The position numbers and the translations under genes were made by a program. DNA of 64,000 nucleotides from contig NZ_JACDUS010000002.1 in assembly GCF_013761005.1 (NCBI RefSeq), positions 434,001 through 498,000 on the forward strand, written 5' to 3'. Source of the stretch: Desulfosalsimonas propionicica (GTDB lineage: Bacteria; Desulfobacterota; Desulfobacteria; Desulfobacterales; Desulfosalsimonadaceae). This document shows positions 53,752 to 62,660 of the stretch, piece by piece; position 1 is the stretch's first letter; each line of letters begins with the position of its first letter. The notes below the pieces were generated by a model. The model ran no database searches, had not been told where the DNA came from, and worked only from the letters and a program-made list of their open reading frames with translations.

Positions 53752-54082
53752 AAGAAAAGGATTTAGCGGACAACGGTCAAACAGAGGGGCGGGATGGGCA
53801 AATCAACTATACGCGGTATCCCGTCCATTGCCCGAATCCGACGGCCCTTCAACAATGATTTTTGCCCTGGCAACCGTCCGGCTCATGGGATCCGGCGAGC
53901 GGAGCAGATCGGTATAAGGAGTTCGGAAAGGGTCTTGATGGTTTCGTTTGGCCTGTTGGGATGCTTTGCCGACATTTCGTAGATTCATCCATGATTCGCT
54001 GATTATCTCCATAATAATTCCCAAAAACGCTTCAATCAAAAAACCATTTCCGATTCCGGGCGGGGGCCAGGCGAGGCGTCCA
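53752..54082. other. Intergenic region of 331 bp without supportable gene
   Basis: Lies between the convergent gmhB and NlpC/P60 genes. Open frames occur on both strands (for example minus 53803-54090) but lack ribosome sites and recognisable domains. No strong terminator hairpin was found. Confidence 0.4.
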
Positions 54083-54640
54083 TTATTCAAGCAGCATTCG
54101 AGCGCCCTTGTAATGGGTACTCCAATACTTATTCCCCAGGTGACCGATTCTCACGGCACCACCTGATCCCGGGGAATGAATGAATCGGTTCGCACCGATA
54201 TATATGCCCACATGACTCGGGGACAAAATGGTGCCCAACCATTTCCATTTTTTAAAAAATACCAGATCCCCTTTTTTCAGGTTTGCCCGGGCAATCTTGT
54301 GTCCCGCACGGAATTGCTGCGTGGATGTTCTTGGAATTTCAAAACCCGCCTGCCTGTAGACGAAACGGACGAATCCCGAGCAGTCAAAGCCGGCCGGCGT
54401 ATCACCGTTCCATTTATAAGGGGTGTTTTTATGCTGCAGCGCAATGTTGACAATCTCATTTCTTACCGCCGGACTGACATGGGTTCCGGGATGGGGCCGA
54501 AAAGCATTGCACCCGCCGGAAAAAAGGAGGCAAGCCGTTAAAAGCAACACCAATATCCAGGACCGGCCGGATCCGGAAAAAGAAAGTACAACAGGTTCGG
54601 CCCTGTTTCGGATGCACGTCTTGATCCTGCATTGCTTCAT
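54083..54640 (-). CDS. NlpC/P60-family lipoprotein, cell-wall endopeptidase
   Basis: 185 residues. A hydrophobic signal (about 28-43) ends at Cys44 in LFSGGC, a plausible lipobox. The N-terminal 27 residues before it are longer than usual, so the true start may lie further in. The NlpC/P60 papain-like domain has catalytic Cys87 in FDCSGF, His143 in PSHVGIYIG and a third polar residue around His155. It probably cleaves gamma-D-Glu-diaminopimelate bonds in peptidoglycan. The gene ends against a short gap after gmhB on the opposite strand. Confidence 0.85.
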   Translation of the reverse strand: MKQCRIKTCIRNRAEPVVLSFSGSGRSWILVLLLTACLLFSGGCNAFRPHPGTHVSPAVRNEIVNIALQHKNTPYKWNGDTPAGFDCSGFVRFVYRQAGFEIPRTSTQQFRAGHKIARANLKKGDLVFFKKWKWLGTILSPSHVGIYIGANRFIHSPGSGGAVRIGHLGNKYWSTHYKGARMLLE

Positions 54641-54672
54641 TGGTCATATGTCCCTGGCGGCCGGCTAAAGAC

Positions 54673-55377
54673 TCAAACATCTTGCTCCCGACCGGTTTTT
54701 ATCAGCGTAATCAGATTGTTTAAAATCCGCGCGGTCAATCCCCAGATAATATCGTTTCCGTATCTGTACAGATCGCTTTCAAACTCCAGGCCTTTCCAGT
54801 TGTAAGTGCCATATGTGTATGTTTCAGGGTCGAGCAGACGGGAAAACGGAATGAGGATCAGGCGCTCGACCTCCCTGGAGTCGGGCCGGAATTCATATGG
54901 ATAAGGAATGCTGCCGACAAAAGGGGCAATCCGGTATTTCGATGTCACGGTCTGCTGGGTGCTCAGTGCGCCCCACACGTCAACGTGTTCCGGTTTTACA
55001 CCGATTTCTTCATGAGTTTCCCTTAACGCGGTTTCCAGGTCGTCTCTGTCTTCTTTTTCTTTTCCGCCCCCGGGAAATGAAATCTGGTCTCCATGAACTC
55101 CGGGATAATCCGGACGCTTCATCAAAACCAAAGACAACCCTTCCGGAAGCGGGTAAAATGGGATAAGCACCGAGGCCGGTTTTCGCCCCGGCGACTGGAA
55201 ATGCTGCGGTCGATGACTTGCCAGTATATTTCTGATTTCCGCCTTATGATATTTTTTTCTCAATCTATTGGTCCCCCCGTGTCCATCGGAAAGCATGAAC
55301 TGCTGTTCAGCAGCATAAAACACAACCGGATCACAATCAATACTTCTCGATTTCCAGACGTCCATATACTGATACAA
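54673..55377 (-). CDS. NUDIX hydrolase, CoA diphosphatase-like
   Basis: 234 residues. The Nudix box is seen in GGGKEKEDRDDLETALRE followed by THEEIGV, fitting Gx5Ex7REUxEExGU. The preceding SFPGGG and trailing segments resemble the CoA pyrophosphatase (NudL/YeaB) subgroup, which hydrolyses CoA and derivatives. The true start is uncertain: codons at 55377 or 55296 (MLSDGH) are both possible. It is divergent from gmhA, with a palindromic operator-like site between them. Confidence 0.82.
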   Translation of the reverse strand: MYQYMDVWKSRSIDCDPVVFYAAEQQFMLSDGHGGTNRLRKKYHKAEIRNILASHRPQHFQSPGRKPASVLIPFYPLPEGLSLVLMKRPDYPGVHGDQISFPGGGKEKEDRDDLETALRETHEEIGVKPEHVDVWGALSTQQTVTSKYRIAPFVGSIPYPYEFRPDSREVERLILIPFSRLLDPETYTYGTYNWKGLEFESDLYRYGNDIIWGLTARILNNLITLIKTGREQDV

Positions 55378-55386
55378 ATTTGCGTT

Positions 55387-55431
55387 TTGACTTTGGCTGC
55401 CTCTTTTTGTAAAGTCGTTTAGTTTACAAAA
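55387..55431 (+). promoter_or_regulatory. Candidate promoter and palindromic operator upstream of gmhA
   Basis: TTGACT (55387-55392), 17 bp and TAAAGT (55410-55415) form a good sigma-70 promoter toward gmhA. Overlapping the -10, a 9-bp perfect inverted repeat TTTTGTAAA/TTTACAAAA (55405-55413 and 55423-55431) with a 9-bp spacer looks like a dimeric repressor operator of TetR- or GntR-type size. The regulator is unknown. The first 99 bp of transcript are untranslated. Confidence 0.5.
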
Positions 55432-55529
55432 TCACAAGGGTATCAATGTGATAAGCACGCAGATTTGCGGCAAACCGGCCCAAGGCTGCGCTGTTTTTTT
55501 CCACAGAAGCCAGACTAAAAAGGAATTGC

Positions 55530-56120
55530 ATGACAACATTTTCAGATATTGTTGCTGAACACAACCAGGTGCTCGGTGATTCGCTGGCATCATTTGAAAA
55601 AAAATTCGATCCGGCGCTGGGAGTTTGTATTCACTGCCTACAAAACCAGGGGAAGCTGATGATCTGCGGAAACGGGGGATCTGCCGCTGATGCCCAGCAT
55701 TTTGCCGCAGAGCTGGTGGGCCGGTATGAAAAGGAAAGAAGCCCGTGGCCGGCTGTTGCCCTTTGCGTGGACACCTCCATTATCACGGCCCTGGGAAATG
55801 ACTACGGCTTTGAACAGGTCTTTGCCCGCCAGGTAAAGGCCCTGGGCCGCGCCGGGGACGTGCTTGTGGCCCTCAGCACCAGCGGCAATTCCCCCAACGT
55901 GGTCAGGGCTGCTGAAGCCGCCCGGGAAATGGGCATCCAGGTCATTGCCATGACCGGTGAAGGCGGCGGAGCTCTGGCGGATCTGGCCGATGTTTTGTTT
56001 GCCGTGCCCTCCCGGCGCACCGCCCGGATCCAGGAAGTGCATGAAATCTGCCTGCACGGTCTTGCCCAGGCCATTGAAACCGGGCTGACCAATACCAAGG
56101 CGGAAAGGAAACCTTCATGA
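55530..56120 (+). CDS. gmhA: Sedoheptulose-7-phosphate isomerase
   Basis: 196 residues of the SIS family. The GNGGSAADAQHFAAELVGRY signature is specific to GmhA and includes the zinc/substrate-binding His and Glu residues. Further SIS loop: LVALSTSGNSPNVVRAAE. It converts sedoheptulose-7-phosphate to D-glycero-D-manno-heptose-7-phosphate, the first step to the LPS heptose. The start overlaps nothing upstream, while the stop overlaps the hldE start by 4 bp. Confidence 0.96.
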   Translation: MTTFSDIVAEHNQVLGDSLASFEKKFDPALGVCIHCLQNQGKLMICGNGGSAADAQHFAAELVGRYEKERSPWPAVALCVDTSIITALGNDYGFEQVFARQVKALGRAGDVLVALSTSGNSPNVVRAAEAAREMGIQVIAMTGEGGGALADLADVLFAVPSRRTARIQEVHEICLHGLAQAIETGLTNTKAERKPS

Positions 56121-57610
56121 AAGCTGCTTTTCTGCTTTCCCGCAGTCTCGTGGAACTGCTCGAACATGCCCCCAAACTGCATGTATGGGTTGTGGGCGAC
56201 GCGTTTTTGGATGATTACATCGAAGGCGCCATCAAACGGGTTTCCCCCGAGGCCCCGGTGCAGGTGGTCAACGTGGAAAACCAGTTCCAGCGCCTGGGCG
56301 GGGCCGCCAATGTGGCAAACGGACTGGCCCAACTCGGTGCCAGGGTGACCCTGGCGGCCATCACCGGCCAGGACGCCCCGGGCCATGCCCTGGCTGAACT
56401 GTGTGCTGAAAAAAACATTGATACCCAATGCCTGATCCGGGTTCCGGACCGGCCCACCATCCGCAAGCTGCGTGTCATGTCCCGGCGCCAGCAGATGATA
56501 CGACTCGACTGGGAAAACCCGGAACCCATTGACAACCAAACCCGGCAGGCGCTTTTTGACGCCCTGGATCATGCTGATCCGCCGGATGCCATTTTGCTCA
56601 GCGACTATGCCAAGGGCGTGCTCACCGACAATGTCATCCAAACCCTTGTTGAAAAAGGCAGAAGCCGCAATATCCCGGTGGTGGTGGATCCCAAATCCAG
56701 AGATTTTTCCAGATACAGCCGGGCCTCCATCATTGCCCCCAATCTCCTGGAATTTGAAACCGCAGCCGGCCGCGCTGTTGATCCCCTGGATGAAACCGCA
56801 GTGGCCGAAGCCGCAAAATCCTTGTGTGAAAACTGCCGGCTCGATGCCCTGCTCATCACCCTGGGAGAGCTTGGCATGGCCCTGTGGAGCCCGGAAAACG
56901 GTCTGAAACGAGTGGATACCCGGGCCCGGGAGGTCTATGATGTAACGGGTGCCGGCGATACCGTGGTGGCTGCCCTGGGATTGTGTCTGGCCGCAAAAAT
57001 GGATTTTCAGACCGCTGCCATGATTGCCAATGCGGCTGCCGGCATTGTTGTTGGCAAGGCCGGCACTTCCACGGCCAGCCCGGCGGAATTGGTGGAGTGC
57101 CTGTCCCCTCCGCTTGAAAACAAAATCCTGGACACAAGCACCCTTGCTGAACACGTGCGATGGTGGCGCATGCGCAAAAAACGCATCGTGTTTACAAACG
57201 GCTGTTTTGATCTTCTTCACGTGGGCCACCTCCACATTTTAAACCAGGCTGCCGCCCAGGGGGATCTGCTTGTGGTGGGACTGAACACAGATACCTCCAT
57301 TGCCCGGCTAAAGGGCGCAGATCGCCCGCTGATTGCCGAGCATGAACGGGCCTCCATGCTTGCGGCTTTTGACTGTGTGGATGCGGTGGTGCTTTTTGAC
57401 GAAGACACCCCGGTCAATCTCATTCACACCATCAAACCCGATGTGCTTGTCAAAGGATCAGACTACCGCATGGATCAGGTGGTGGGCAGAGAAGTTGTGG
57501 AAAAATACGGCGGCGAGGTGGTGCTTGTGAATTTTCTGCCCAACCAGTCCACTTCCCTGCTGATTGAACGCATCCGCGGCGGGCCGCGCAACAGCGGTTC
57601 CTTAAACTGA
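56117..57610 (+). CDS. hldE: Bifunctional heptose-7-phosphate kinase/heptose-1-phosphate adenylyltransferase
   Basis: 497 residues. The N-terminal PfkB-type kinase (about 1-320) carries GGAANVANGLAQLG and DVTGAGDTVVAALG. The C-terminal nucleotidyltransferase (about 345-485) has TNGCFDLLHVGHLHIL with the HxGH motif. Thus both HldE activities are present, giving ADP-heptose together with GmhA and GmhB from this window. The epimerase HldD is not found here. Start coupled to gmhA by ATGA. Confidence 0.96.
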   Translation: MKAAFLLSRSLVELLEHAPKLHVWVVGDAFLDDYIEGAIKRVSPEAPVQVVNVENQFQRLGGAANVANGLAQLGARVTLAAITGQDAPGHALAELCAEKNIDTQCLIRVPDRPTIRKLRVMSRRQQMIRLDWENPEPIDNQTRQALFDALDHADPPDAILLSDYAKGVLTDNVIQTLVEKGRSRNIPVVVDPKSRDFSRYSRASIIAPNLLEFETAAGRAVDPLDETAVAEAAKSLCENCRLDALLITLGELGMALWSPENGLKRVDTRAREVYDVTGAGDTVVAALGLCLAAKMDFQTAAMIANAAAGIVVGKAGTSTASPAELVECLSPPLENKILDTSTLAEHVRWWRMRKKRIVFTNGCFDLLHVGHLHILNQAAAQGDLLVVGLNTDTSIARLKGADRPLIAEHERASMLAAFDCVDAVVLFDEDTPVNLIHTIKPDVLVKGSDYRMDQVVGREVVEKYGGEVVLVNFLPNQSTSLLIERIRGGPRNSGSLN

Positions 57611-57793
57611 CGTTGCAATTTTTTAAAATTTTAATTGCTCAATTCCCTTATAGGAATTCATAAAACTTTTTTCTGGTCTTATGCTCATAATTGTGATCCA
57701 ATGGCTATAACCGGGTCCAAACAGCCGGCTGCAAAAATGCCGCCTTTTTGCCCAAGCCCCGGTCAATGACAATGAGCCGCAAAGGAGGCCGCC

Positions 57794-58753
57794 ATGAACA
57801 TTTCCATGCAACCCGTGGATCGCGTGGACATCCTGACCCTTCAGGACAACTATATTGACATCCTTGCCCGGGACAATTCGGATGTCATCTCCAGAGCCGT
57901 GCCCCTGGAGGGAATGGAAGTAAAAAACAGCATACTGGCCGAACACGGCTTTTCTGCGATGATCACTGTCAGCAGCGGCGAATCGTCTAAAAGCCTGCTG
58001 TTTGATTTCGGGTTTTCCCATCATGGGGCTGCCATGAACGCAAAAACCCTGAAAGCCGACCTTGCCCGGGTGGAGATCATGGCCCTTTCCCACGGCCACC
58101 TTGACCATGTGGGGGGCATCCGCCTGCTTTCGGAAATGGTGGCCAAACCCGGCATCCCCCTGGTGGTCCACCCTGAGGTATTTCGGGCTCCGCGCTACAT
58201 GAAGATCACGGAAGATCTCAAGGTGTTTTTTCCGCCCTTTACCCGCCAGGACGCCGAGGACGCAAAAGTTTCCCTGATTGAAACCGCAACCCCCTATCCC
58301 ATGCTCGACAGCCAGGTTCTGTTTTTATCTCAAATCGAGCGAACCACTGAATTTGAAAAAGGCGCCCCCTCGCTTTGGTATGAAAAAGACGGCGTTGCGA
58401 AGCCAGACACATTTGAAGATGATACCGCCCTGGCCTTTGTGGTCAAAGACAAGGGCCTGGTGGTGCTAAGCGGCTGCGCCCACGCAGGCATTGTCAACAC
58501 TGTGAACTATGCCCGGAAGGTTACGGGCGTGGATAAGGTTTATGCCGTCATGGGCGGATTCCACCTCTCCGGACCGGACCAGGCGCCTGTTGTCAAACCC
58601 ACTATTGAGTCCCTGACAGAAATTGACCCGGCCTGGATCGTGCCCACCCACTGCACCGGGCGTGATGCCACAGCAATGTTTGAACAGGCCTTTGGCGATC
58701 GTTTTATCCTGAACATGGCCGGCACCCAGCTGACTTTTGCCGCCGAACAGTAA
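57794..58753 (+). CDS. Metallo-beta-lactamase-fold hydrolase of the dihydropteroate-synthase-like family
   Basis: 319 residues with AAAGGAGG just before the start. The metal motif SHGHLDHVGG and the second-ligand motif GCAHAGIVNT are complete; HCTGRDA carries a further histidine near the C-terminus. These match the MBL subfamily annotated as methanopterin-type ribofuranosylaminobenzene phosphate synthase-like, common in anaerobes. Substrate unknown; no pterin genes are adjacent. It is monocistronic and followed by a MITE-like element. Confidence 0.85.
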   Translation: MNISMQPVDRVDILTLQDNYIDILARDNSDVISRAVPLEGMEVKNSILAEHGFSAMITVSSGESSKSLLFDFGFSHHGAAMNAKTLKADLARVEIMALSHGHLDHVGGIRLLSEMVAKPGIPLVVHPEVFRAPRYMKITEDLKVFFPPFTRQDAEDAKVSLIETATPYPMLDSQVLFLSQIERTTEFEKGAPSLWYEKDGVAKPDTFEDDTALAFVVKDKGLVVLSGCAHAGIVNTVNYARKVTGVDKVYAVMGGFHLSGPDQAPVVKPTIESLTEIDPAWIVPTHCTGRDATAMFEQAFGDRFILNMAGTQLTFAAEQ

Positions 58754-58764
58754 GATTTTAAATA

Positions 58765-58905
58765 GTGCCCGAACGAAAACCAGGATTTTTCGTCAAGGTC
58801 AAGGACGGCGAAAATTTTAACCACAGGAATACTCGACGTATTTTGAGGATTAAAATTTGAGCCGGACGCAGAGATTGGCGGAAAAGACGGTTTTCGTTCA
58901 GGCAC
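58765..58905. repeat. MITE-like palindromic element, family B
   Basis: A 141-bp element with 17-bp terminal inverted repeats GTGCCCGAACGAAAACC and, on the complement of the right end, GTGCCTGAACGAAAACC (one mismatch). It is flanked by a perfect 6-bp direct repeat TAAATA (58759-58764 and 58906-58911). The centre is a palindrome, AAATTTTAACC ... GGATTAAAATTT around AATAC/GTATT. The internal blocks TCAAGGTCAAGG and ACGCAGAGATTGG also occur in family A as TCAAGATCAAGG and ACGCAGATATTGG. No coding potential. Confidence 0.85.
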
Positions 58906-58919
58906 TAAATATGATTGAC

Positions 58920-58963
58920 ATATCCTTTCATGGCGCGTATAGAAAAACGCCATGAAAGGATAT
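58920..58963. terminator. Perfect 16-bp hairpin, possible transcription terminator
   Basis: ATATCCTTTCATGGCG (58920-58935) and its exact inverted repeat (58948-58963) enclose a 12-base loop. No U tract follows, so Rho-independent termination is uncertain; a protein-binding palindrome is the alternative. It lies directly after the family B element, between the MBL-fold gene and prfC. Confidence 0.5.
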
Positions 58964-59097
58964 AAATCCCCCATACTGCCGCCGCCTTAACGACTCCCGT
59001 TTCTTTTGTCGTCACAACCCTTTTTGTCCTTTAAACAGGATTTTATCAAACACGGTACCAGAAAAACCCGGACCGAAAATTCAACAGAGTTGCATAC

Positions 59098-60696
59098 ATG
59101 AACGCGATATCAGAAAAACAAAACCGTCAGGAGACGGAACGGCGCCGCACCTTTGGCATCATCAGCCACCCGGATGCCGGCAAAACCACGTTAACGGAAA
59201 AACTGCTGCTGTTTGGCGGCGCCATTCAGATGGCCGGATCGGTCAAGGCACGCAAGGCAAGCCGGCATGCCGCCAGCGACTGGATGGCCATCGAGCAGGC
59301 CAGGGGCATATCCGTAACCAGCTCAGTGATGCAGTTTTCCTACCGGGATTGCCAGATCAACCTGCTGGACACCCCGGGGCACCAGGATTTCTCCGAAGAT
59401 ACCTACCGGGTGCTGACCGCGGTGGACAGCGCGGTCATGGTGATTGACAGCGTCAAGGGCGTTGAACCCCAGACCCGTAAGCTCATGGAAGTCTGCCGGA
59501 TGCGAAACACCCCGATCATCACCTTTATCAACAAGCTTGACCGGGAGGGCATGGCGCCGCTTGATATCATCGATGATATTGAAAACACTTTGCAGATCGA
59601 ATGCGCCCCCCTGTCCTGGCCCATTGGCATGGGCAAGCGGTTTAAGGGCACCTACAACCTGTACCGCAAGGAACTCAACCTGTTTACCCCGGGACAGGAA
59701 CGCCTGCCCGATGATGTTTTGACCATCCGGGACACAAGCGACCCCAGGCTGGATGAAATCCTCGGCAGCCAGGCAGCCGAACTGCGCCAGGACGTGGAAC
59801 TGCTGGAAGGGGCTGCCAATCCCTTTGATATGGAGGATTTTTTAAACGGCAGTCAAACTCCGGTTTTTTTCGGCAGCGCCATCAACAATTTCGGCGTTCG
59901 CGAACTGCTGGACACTTTTGTGGAAATCGCTCCGCCGCCCCAGCCCCGGCCGGCTGCCACCCGCATGGTTTATCCTGAGGAAAAGGAGTTTTCCGGGTTT
60001 GTATTTAAAATCCAGGCCAACATGGATCCGGCCCACAGAGACAGGATCGCGTTTCTGCGCATCTGTTCCGGCAGGTTTGAACGCGGAATGCGGGTGCGCC
60101 ACCACCGGACCGGAAAAACCGTCCAACTGGCCAATCCCATCACGTTTATGGCCCAGGACCGGGAATTTGCCGAAGAAGCCTGGCCCGGCGACATTATCGG
60201 CATCCACAACCACGGCACAATTTGTATCGGGGATACGTTTTCGGAAAAAGAACTCCTGTGGTTTACCGGAGTGCCCAGCTTTGCCCCGGAACATTTCCGC
60301 CGGGTGCGCCTTAAGTCCCCCCTCAAGGCCAAGCAGCTGAAAAAAGGGGTTCACCAATTGGTCGAGGAAGGCGCCATTCAGGTGTTTCAGCCGGTGTTGG
60401 GAAGCGATTTGATCCTGGGGGCGGTTGGCGTGCTGCAGTTTGACGTGACCATGGAGCGGCTAAAGACCGAATACGGAGTGGATGCTGCCTATGAACCGGC
60501 CGAGTATGCCGCAGCCCGATGGGTCCGGTGCACCGACAAAAAAAAGCTGGATGCATTTAAAAAAGCCTGCCAGTCCCATCTGGCAACAGATGCGCGGGGG
60601 GAGCTGGTCTACCTCGCCCCGACCCTGTGGCGGCTCAATTATGAGTCCGAACAATGGCCGGATCTCACATTTTTAAAAACCCGGGAATATCAATAA
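59098..60696 (+). CDS. prfC: Peptide chain release factor 3
   Basis: 532 residues. Translational GTPase with P-loop HPDAGKTT within [22 protein letters not shown], the sequence that distinguishes RF3 from elongation factor G. Switch II is [11 protein letters not shown] and the specificity motif is FINKLDRE. Domain II begins near 300, and the RF3-type C-terminal domain has [15 protein letters not shown]. It recycles RF1/RF2 from the ribosome after release. Only a weak ribosome site is seen upstream. Confidence 0.96.
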   Translation: MNAISEKQNRQETERRRTFGIISHPDAGKTTLTEKLLLFGGAIQMAGSVKARKASRHAASDWMAIEQARGISVTSSVMQFSYRDCQINLLDTPGHQDFSEDTYRVLTAVDSAVMVIDSVKGVEPQTRKLMEVCRMRNTPIITFINKLDREGMAPLDIIDDIENTLQIECAPLSWPIGMGKRFKGTYNLYRKELNLFTPGQERLPDDVLTIRDTSDPRLDEILGSQAAELRQDVELLEGAANPFDMEDFLNGSQTPVFFGSAINNFGVRELLDTFVEIAPPPQPRPAATRMVYPEEKEFSGFVFKIQANMDPAHRDRIAFLRICSGRFERGMRVRHHRTGKTVQLANPITFMAQDREFAEEAWPGDIIGIHNHGTICIGDTFSEKELLWFTGVPSFAPEHFRRVRLKSPLKAKQLKKGVHQLVEEGAIQVFQPVLGSDLILGAVGVLQFDVTMERLKTEYGVDAAYEPAEYAAARWVRCTDKKKLDAFKKACQSHLATDARGELVYLAPTLWRLNYESEQWPDLTFLKTREYQ

Positions 60697-60732
60697 ATCC
60701 CTGCGCATCCAGTCCCGGAGGATGGAAATTGG

Positions 60733-61083
60733 CTATTTCTCCGCCTTGCGCGCGCATTCAATACAGGTTGCCACACTGGGATCAAAGCGCAACCGGCCTT
60801 CTGCAATTTCTTCATCGCAATTGACGCAATATCCGTAATCCCCGTCTTTCATGCGCTCAAGCGCCTTGTAAATCCGCCTGCGCTCCTGCTCGGCCAGTCG
60901 GGATGCGGCCCGGGACATGGCCTTTTGCTGCATGGCATCCATGCGCGAAAGCCGGCCTGTGCGCGCCTGATCCAGTTCCAGGGGCGCTGTGTCGTCTTTT
61001 TTGTCGGCCTGCCCGCTTTCGATTGCTTCCAGACGCTTTTGCAGGGCTTCTTGAAATTCTGCAAGGTCGATGTCTTTTCGCAA
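60733..61083 (-). CDS. DksA/TraR-family zinc-finger protein
   Basis: 116 residues starting at TTG 61083, ten bases behind AAAGGA; no ATG is available before residue 48. The N-terminal part is a helical hairpin (LAEFQEALQKRLEAIES and RAASRLAEQERRRIYKALERM). The C-terminal four-cysteine zinc finger is YCVNCDEEIAEGRL followed by CIECARKAE. Members bind the RNA polymerase secondary channel and tune transcription in the stringent response. Convergent with prfC, divergent from the VWA-OmpA gene. Confidence 0.9.
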   Translation of the reverse strand: MRKDIDLAEFQEALQKRLEAIESGQADKKDDTAPLELDQARTGRLSRMDAMQQKAMSRAASRLAEQERRRIYKALERMKDGDYGYCVNCDEEIAEGRLRFDPSVATCIECARKAEK

Positions 61084-61432
61084 AATAAAAAAATCCTTTC
61101 CGGATCATTTGAAAACCATCTGTTTGACCGGCTTACACGTTGCCTTTTTGAAACAAATACAAATTTTTTATTTTATCCGAAAACGCATATCCGCACAATC
61201 ATGATTTGTGTTCACTCCTGGCCAGTCTGCAAACCCAAAAATTGACACCAGCAAACAACAAGATTATCTTTTCTAAAGAATATATAGTTTCCCGGAATCA
61301 AGTGCCAAGCGGTTTTATTTCACCACAAATGCGTCACCATATACGCAAGGAGGGCCTGCCACAAAAATTCACCGGGCAAGAATTTTAAGCAAACATCTTA
61401 TTGACATCTTTTCCCAAAAAAGGAGCAACGCC
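61084..61432. other. Intergenic region of 349 bp with promoter
   Basis: AT-rich gap between the divergent dksA-like and VWA-OmpA genes. A consensus-like promoter at 61242-61270 reads towards the VWA-OmpA gene. Nothing else is recognised. Confidence 0.5.
61242..61270 (+). promoter_or_regulatory. Candidate sigma-70 promoter for the VWA-OmpA gene
   Basis: Perfect -35 TTGACA (61242-61247), 17-bp spacer, and TATCTT (61265-61270). It predicts a leader of about 155 nt before the start at 61433, long enough for regulation. Confidence 0.5.
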
Positions 61433-62497
61433 ATGAAACCTATTGTAAAAACAGGTGTAATCATTCTTTCTGCCATATTTGTCACATTTCTGGCAGGTGA
61501 GAGTTTTGCGCAAACCAAAACAAAAATTGAGCCAAAGGCGGAGAACTTTGTTTTTTTCGTGGACAACTCCGGGTCCATGGGGTTTGACTACAAGCCCCTG
61601 GAAATGCCCAAAAGCCAGGCCGCAAAGGATCTGCTGGCAGCCGTCAGTCAGGATCTGCCAAAACTGGATGCCACTTTCGGCGTATATACATACGCCCCTT
61701 ACAAGAAATATCTTCCGGCCGGAACCCCGGGATCCCAGGGATTGAAAGGCTCTTTTGAAGCCATGCCTGTTGAGTTTCCCATTTTTGACCGCCAGACCCC
61801 GATGGGACAGGATATGAAAAGCCTTGACGGCGCGCTGTCCCGGCTGCAGGACCGGATCAACGTCATTGTGGCCACAGACGGGGAATCCAACCGAGGTCCG
61901 GAACCGGTGGGTGTGCTCCAGGCAATGGATGACAAATACGGCGACCGCATCTGTTTTCACTTCCTGAGCCTGGCCCAGAGCCCTGAAGAAAAAGCCCTGG
62001 TCAATCAGATGGCGCGCATCCAGTCCTGCTCCACCACCACCGAAGCCGACACCCTGGCAGATGATGCCGGCAGACAGGCATTTATCGAAAAAGTATTTTA
62101 TGAAACCCGCCAGGTGAAAACCGAACCCAAACCAAAGGAAAAACCGGCTGTAAAGGCCCCGGTGATCGGCAATGTTTTGTTTGGCTTTGACAGCAGTAAA
62201 ATCAGGTCCCAATATGAAAGCAACCTGAACAAAGCCGTTGAGATCATCAAGGCCCACCCGGGCCAAAAGGTGATTTTAAGAGGCCATACAGACAGCAAGG
62301 GATCAGCCGAGTATAACTTGAGACTGTCCAGAAGACGGGCCAAAGCCGTGGCCGATTATCTAAAGGTGCAGGGTGTTGACCCGGAGCGTGTAACAATGGA
62401 TCTCAGAGCATTCGGGGAAGCCAATCCCGAATACGACAACGCCACGGAAACCGGACGGGCCTTAAACCGCAGGGTTGAGATCAAGCTGGTCAAGTAA
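61433..62497 (+). CDS. Secreted VWA-domain protein with C-terminal OmpA peptidoglycan-binding domain
   Basis: 354 residues; the start has AAAAGGAG upstream. A Sec signal peptide (1-26, ending SFAQ) is followed by a von Willebrand A domain with the metal-dependent adhesion site DNSGS at 44-48, a threonine (TPMG) and ATDGES. A charged, Pro-Lys-rich linker (KTEPKPKEKPAVK) leads to an OmpA-like domain, with LFGFDSSKI, RGHTDSKGS and NRRVEIKL. It is likely anchored to peptidoglycan in the periplasm and binds a protein partner via VWA. No transmembrane barrel is present. Monocistronic. Confidence 0.88.
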   Translation: MKPIVKTGVIILSAIFVTFLAGESFAQTKTKIEPKAENFVFFVDNSGSMGFDYKPLEMPKSQAAKDLLAAVSQDLPKLDATFGVYTYAPYKKYLPAGTPGSQGLKGSFEAMPVEFPIFDRQTPMGQDMKSLDGALSRLQDRINVIVATDGESNRGPEPVGVLQAMDDKYGDRICFHFLSLAQSPEEKALVNQMARIQSCSTTTEADTLADDAGRQAFIEKVFYETRQVKTEPKPKEKPAVKAPVIGNVLFGFDSSKIRSQYESNLNKAVEIIKAHPGQKVILRGHTDSKGSAEYNLRLSRRRAKAVADYLKVQGVDPERVTMDLRAFGEANPEYDNATETGRALNRRVEIKLVK

Positions 62498-62578
62498 AAC
62501 AAACCACCGAAAAACCACGGCATTTATTCAAACCAAACTGCCGGACTTTTTCAAACCGGTTGAAACAACGCAGTCCAT

Positions 62579-62629
62579 AAGCGGGGATGTCAGGCAAAAG
62601 CCTGCCGGCATCCCCGCTTTTTTCTTTTT
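62579..62629 (+). terminator. Rho-independent terminator
   Basis: The stem AAGCGGGGATG pairs with CATCCCCGCTT, with a nested AGGC/GCCT stem around the loop AAAA. A T-rich tract (TTTTTTCTTTTT) follows at 62618-62629. It terminates the VWA-OmpA transcript and lies between two convergent genes. Confidence 0.88.
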
Positions 62630-62660
62630 GATCCGGTTTTGCCCGATTTTATAGGATGTA

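Noticed and set aside
53803-54090. Minus-strand ORF beside the NlpC/P60 gene
   Set aside because: No ribosome site, odd composition and no family resemblance; it overlaps the end of a real gene.
55802-57235. 477-codon minus-strand open frame
   Set aside because: Antisense to gmhA and hldE, which are certain genes; the product is low-complexity and unlike any protein.
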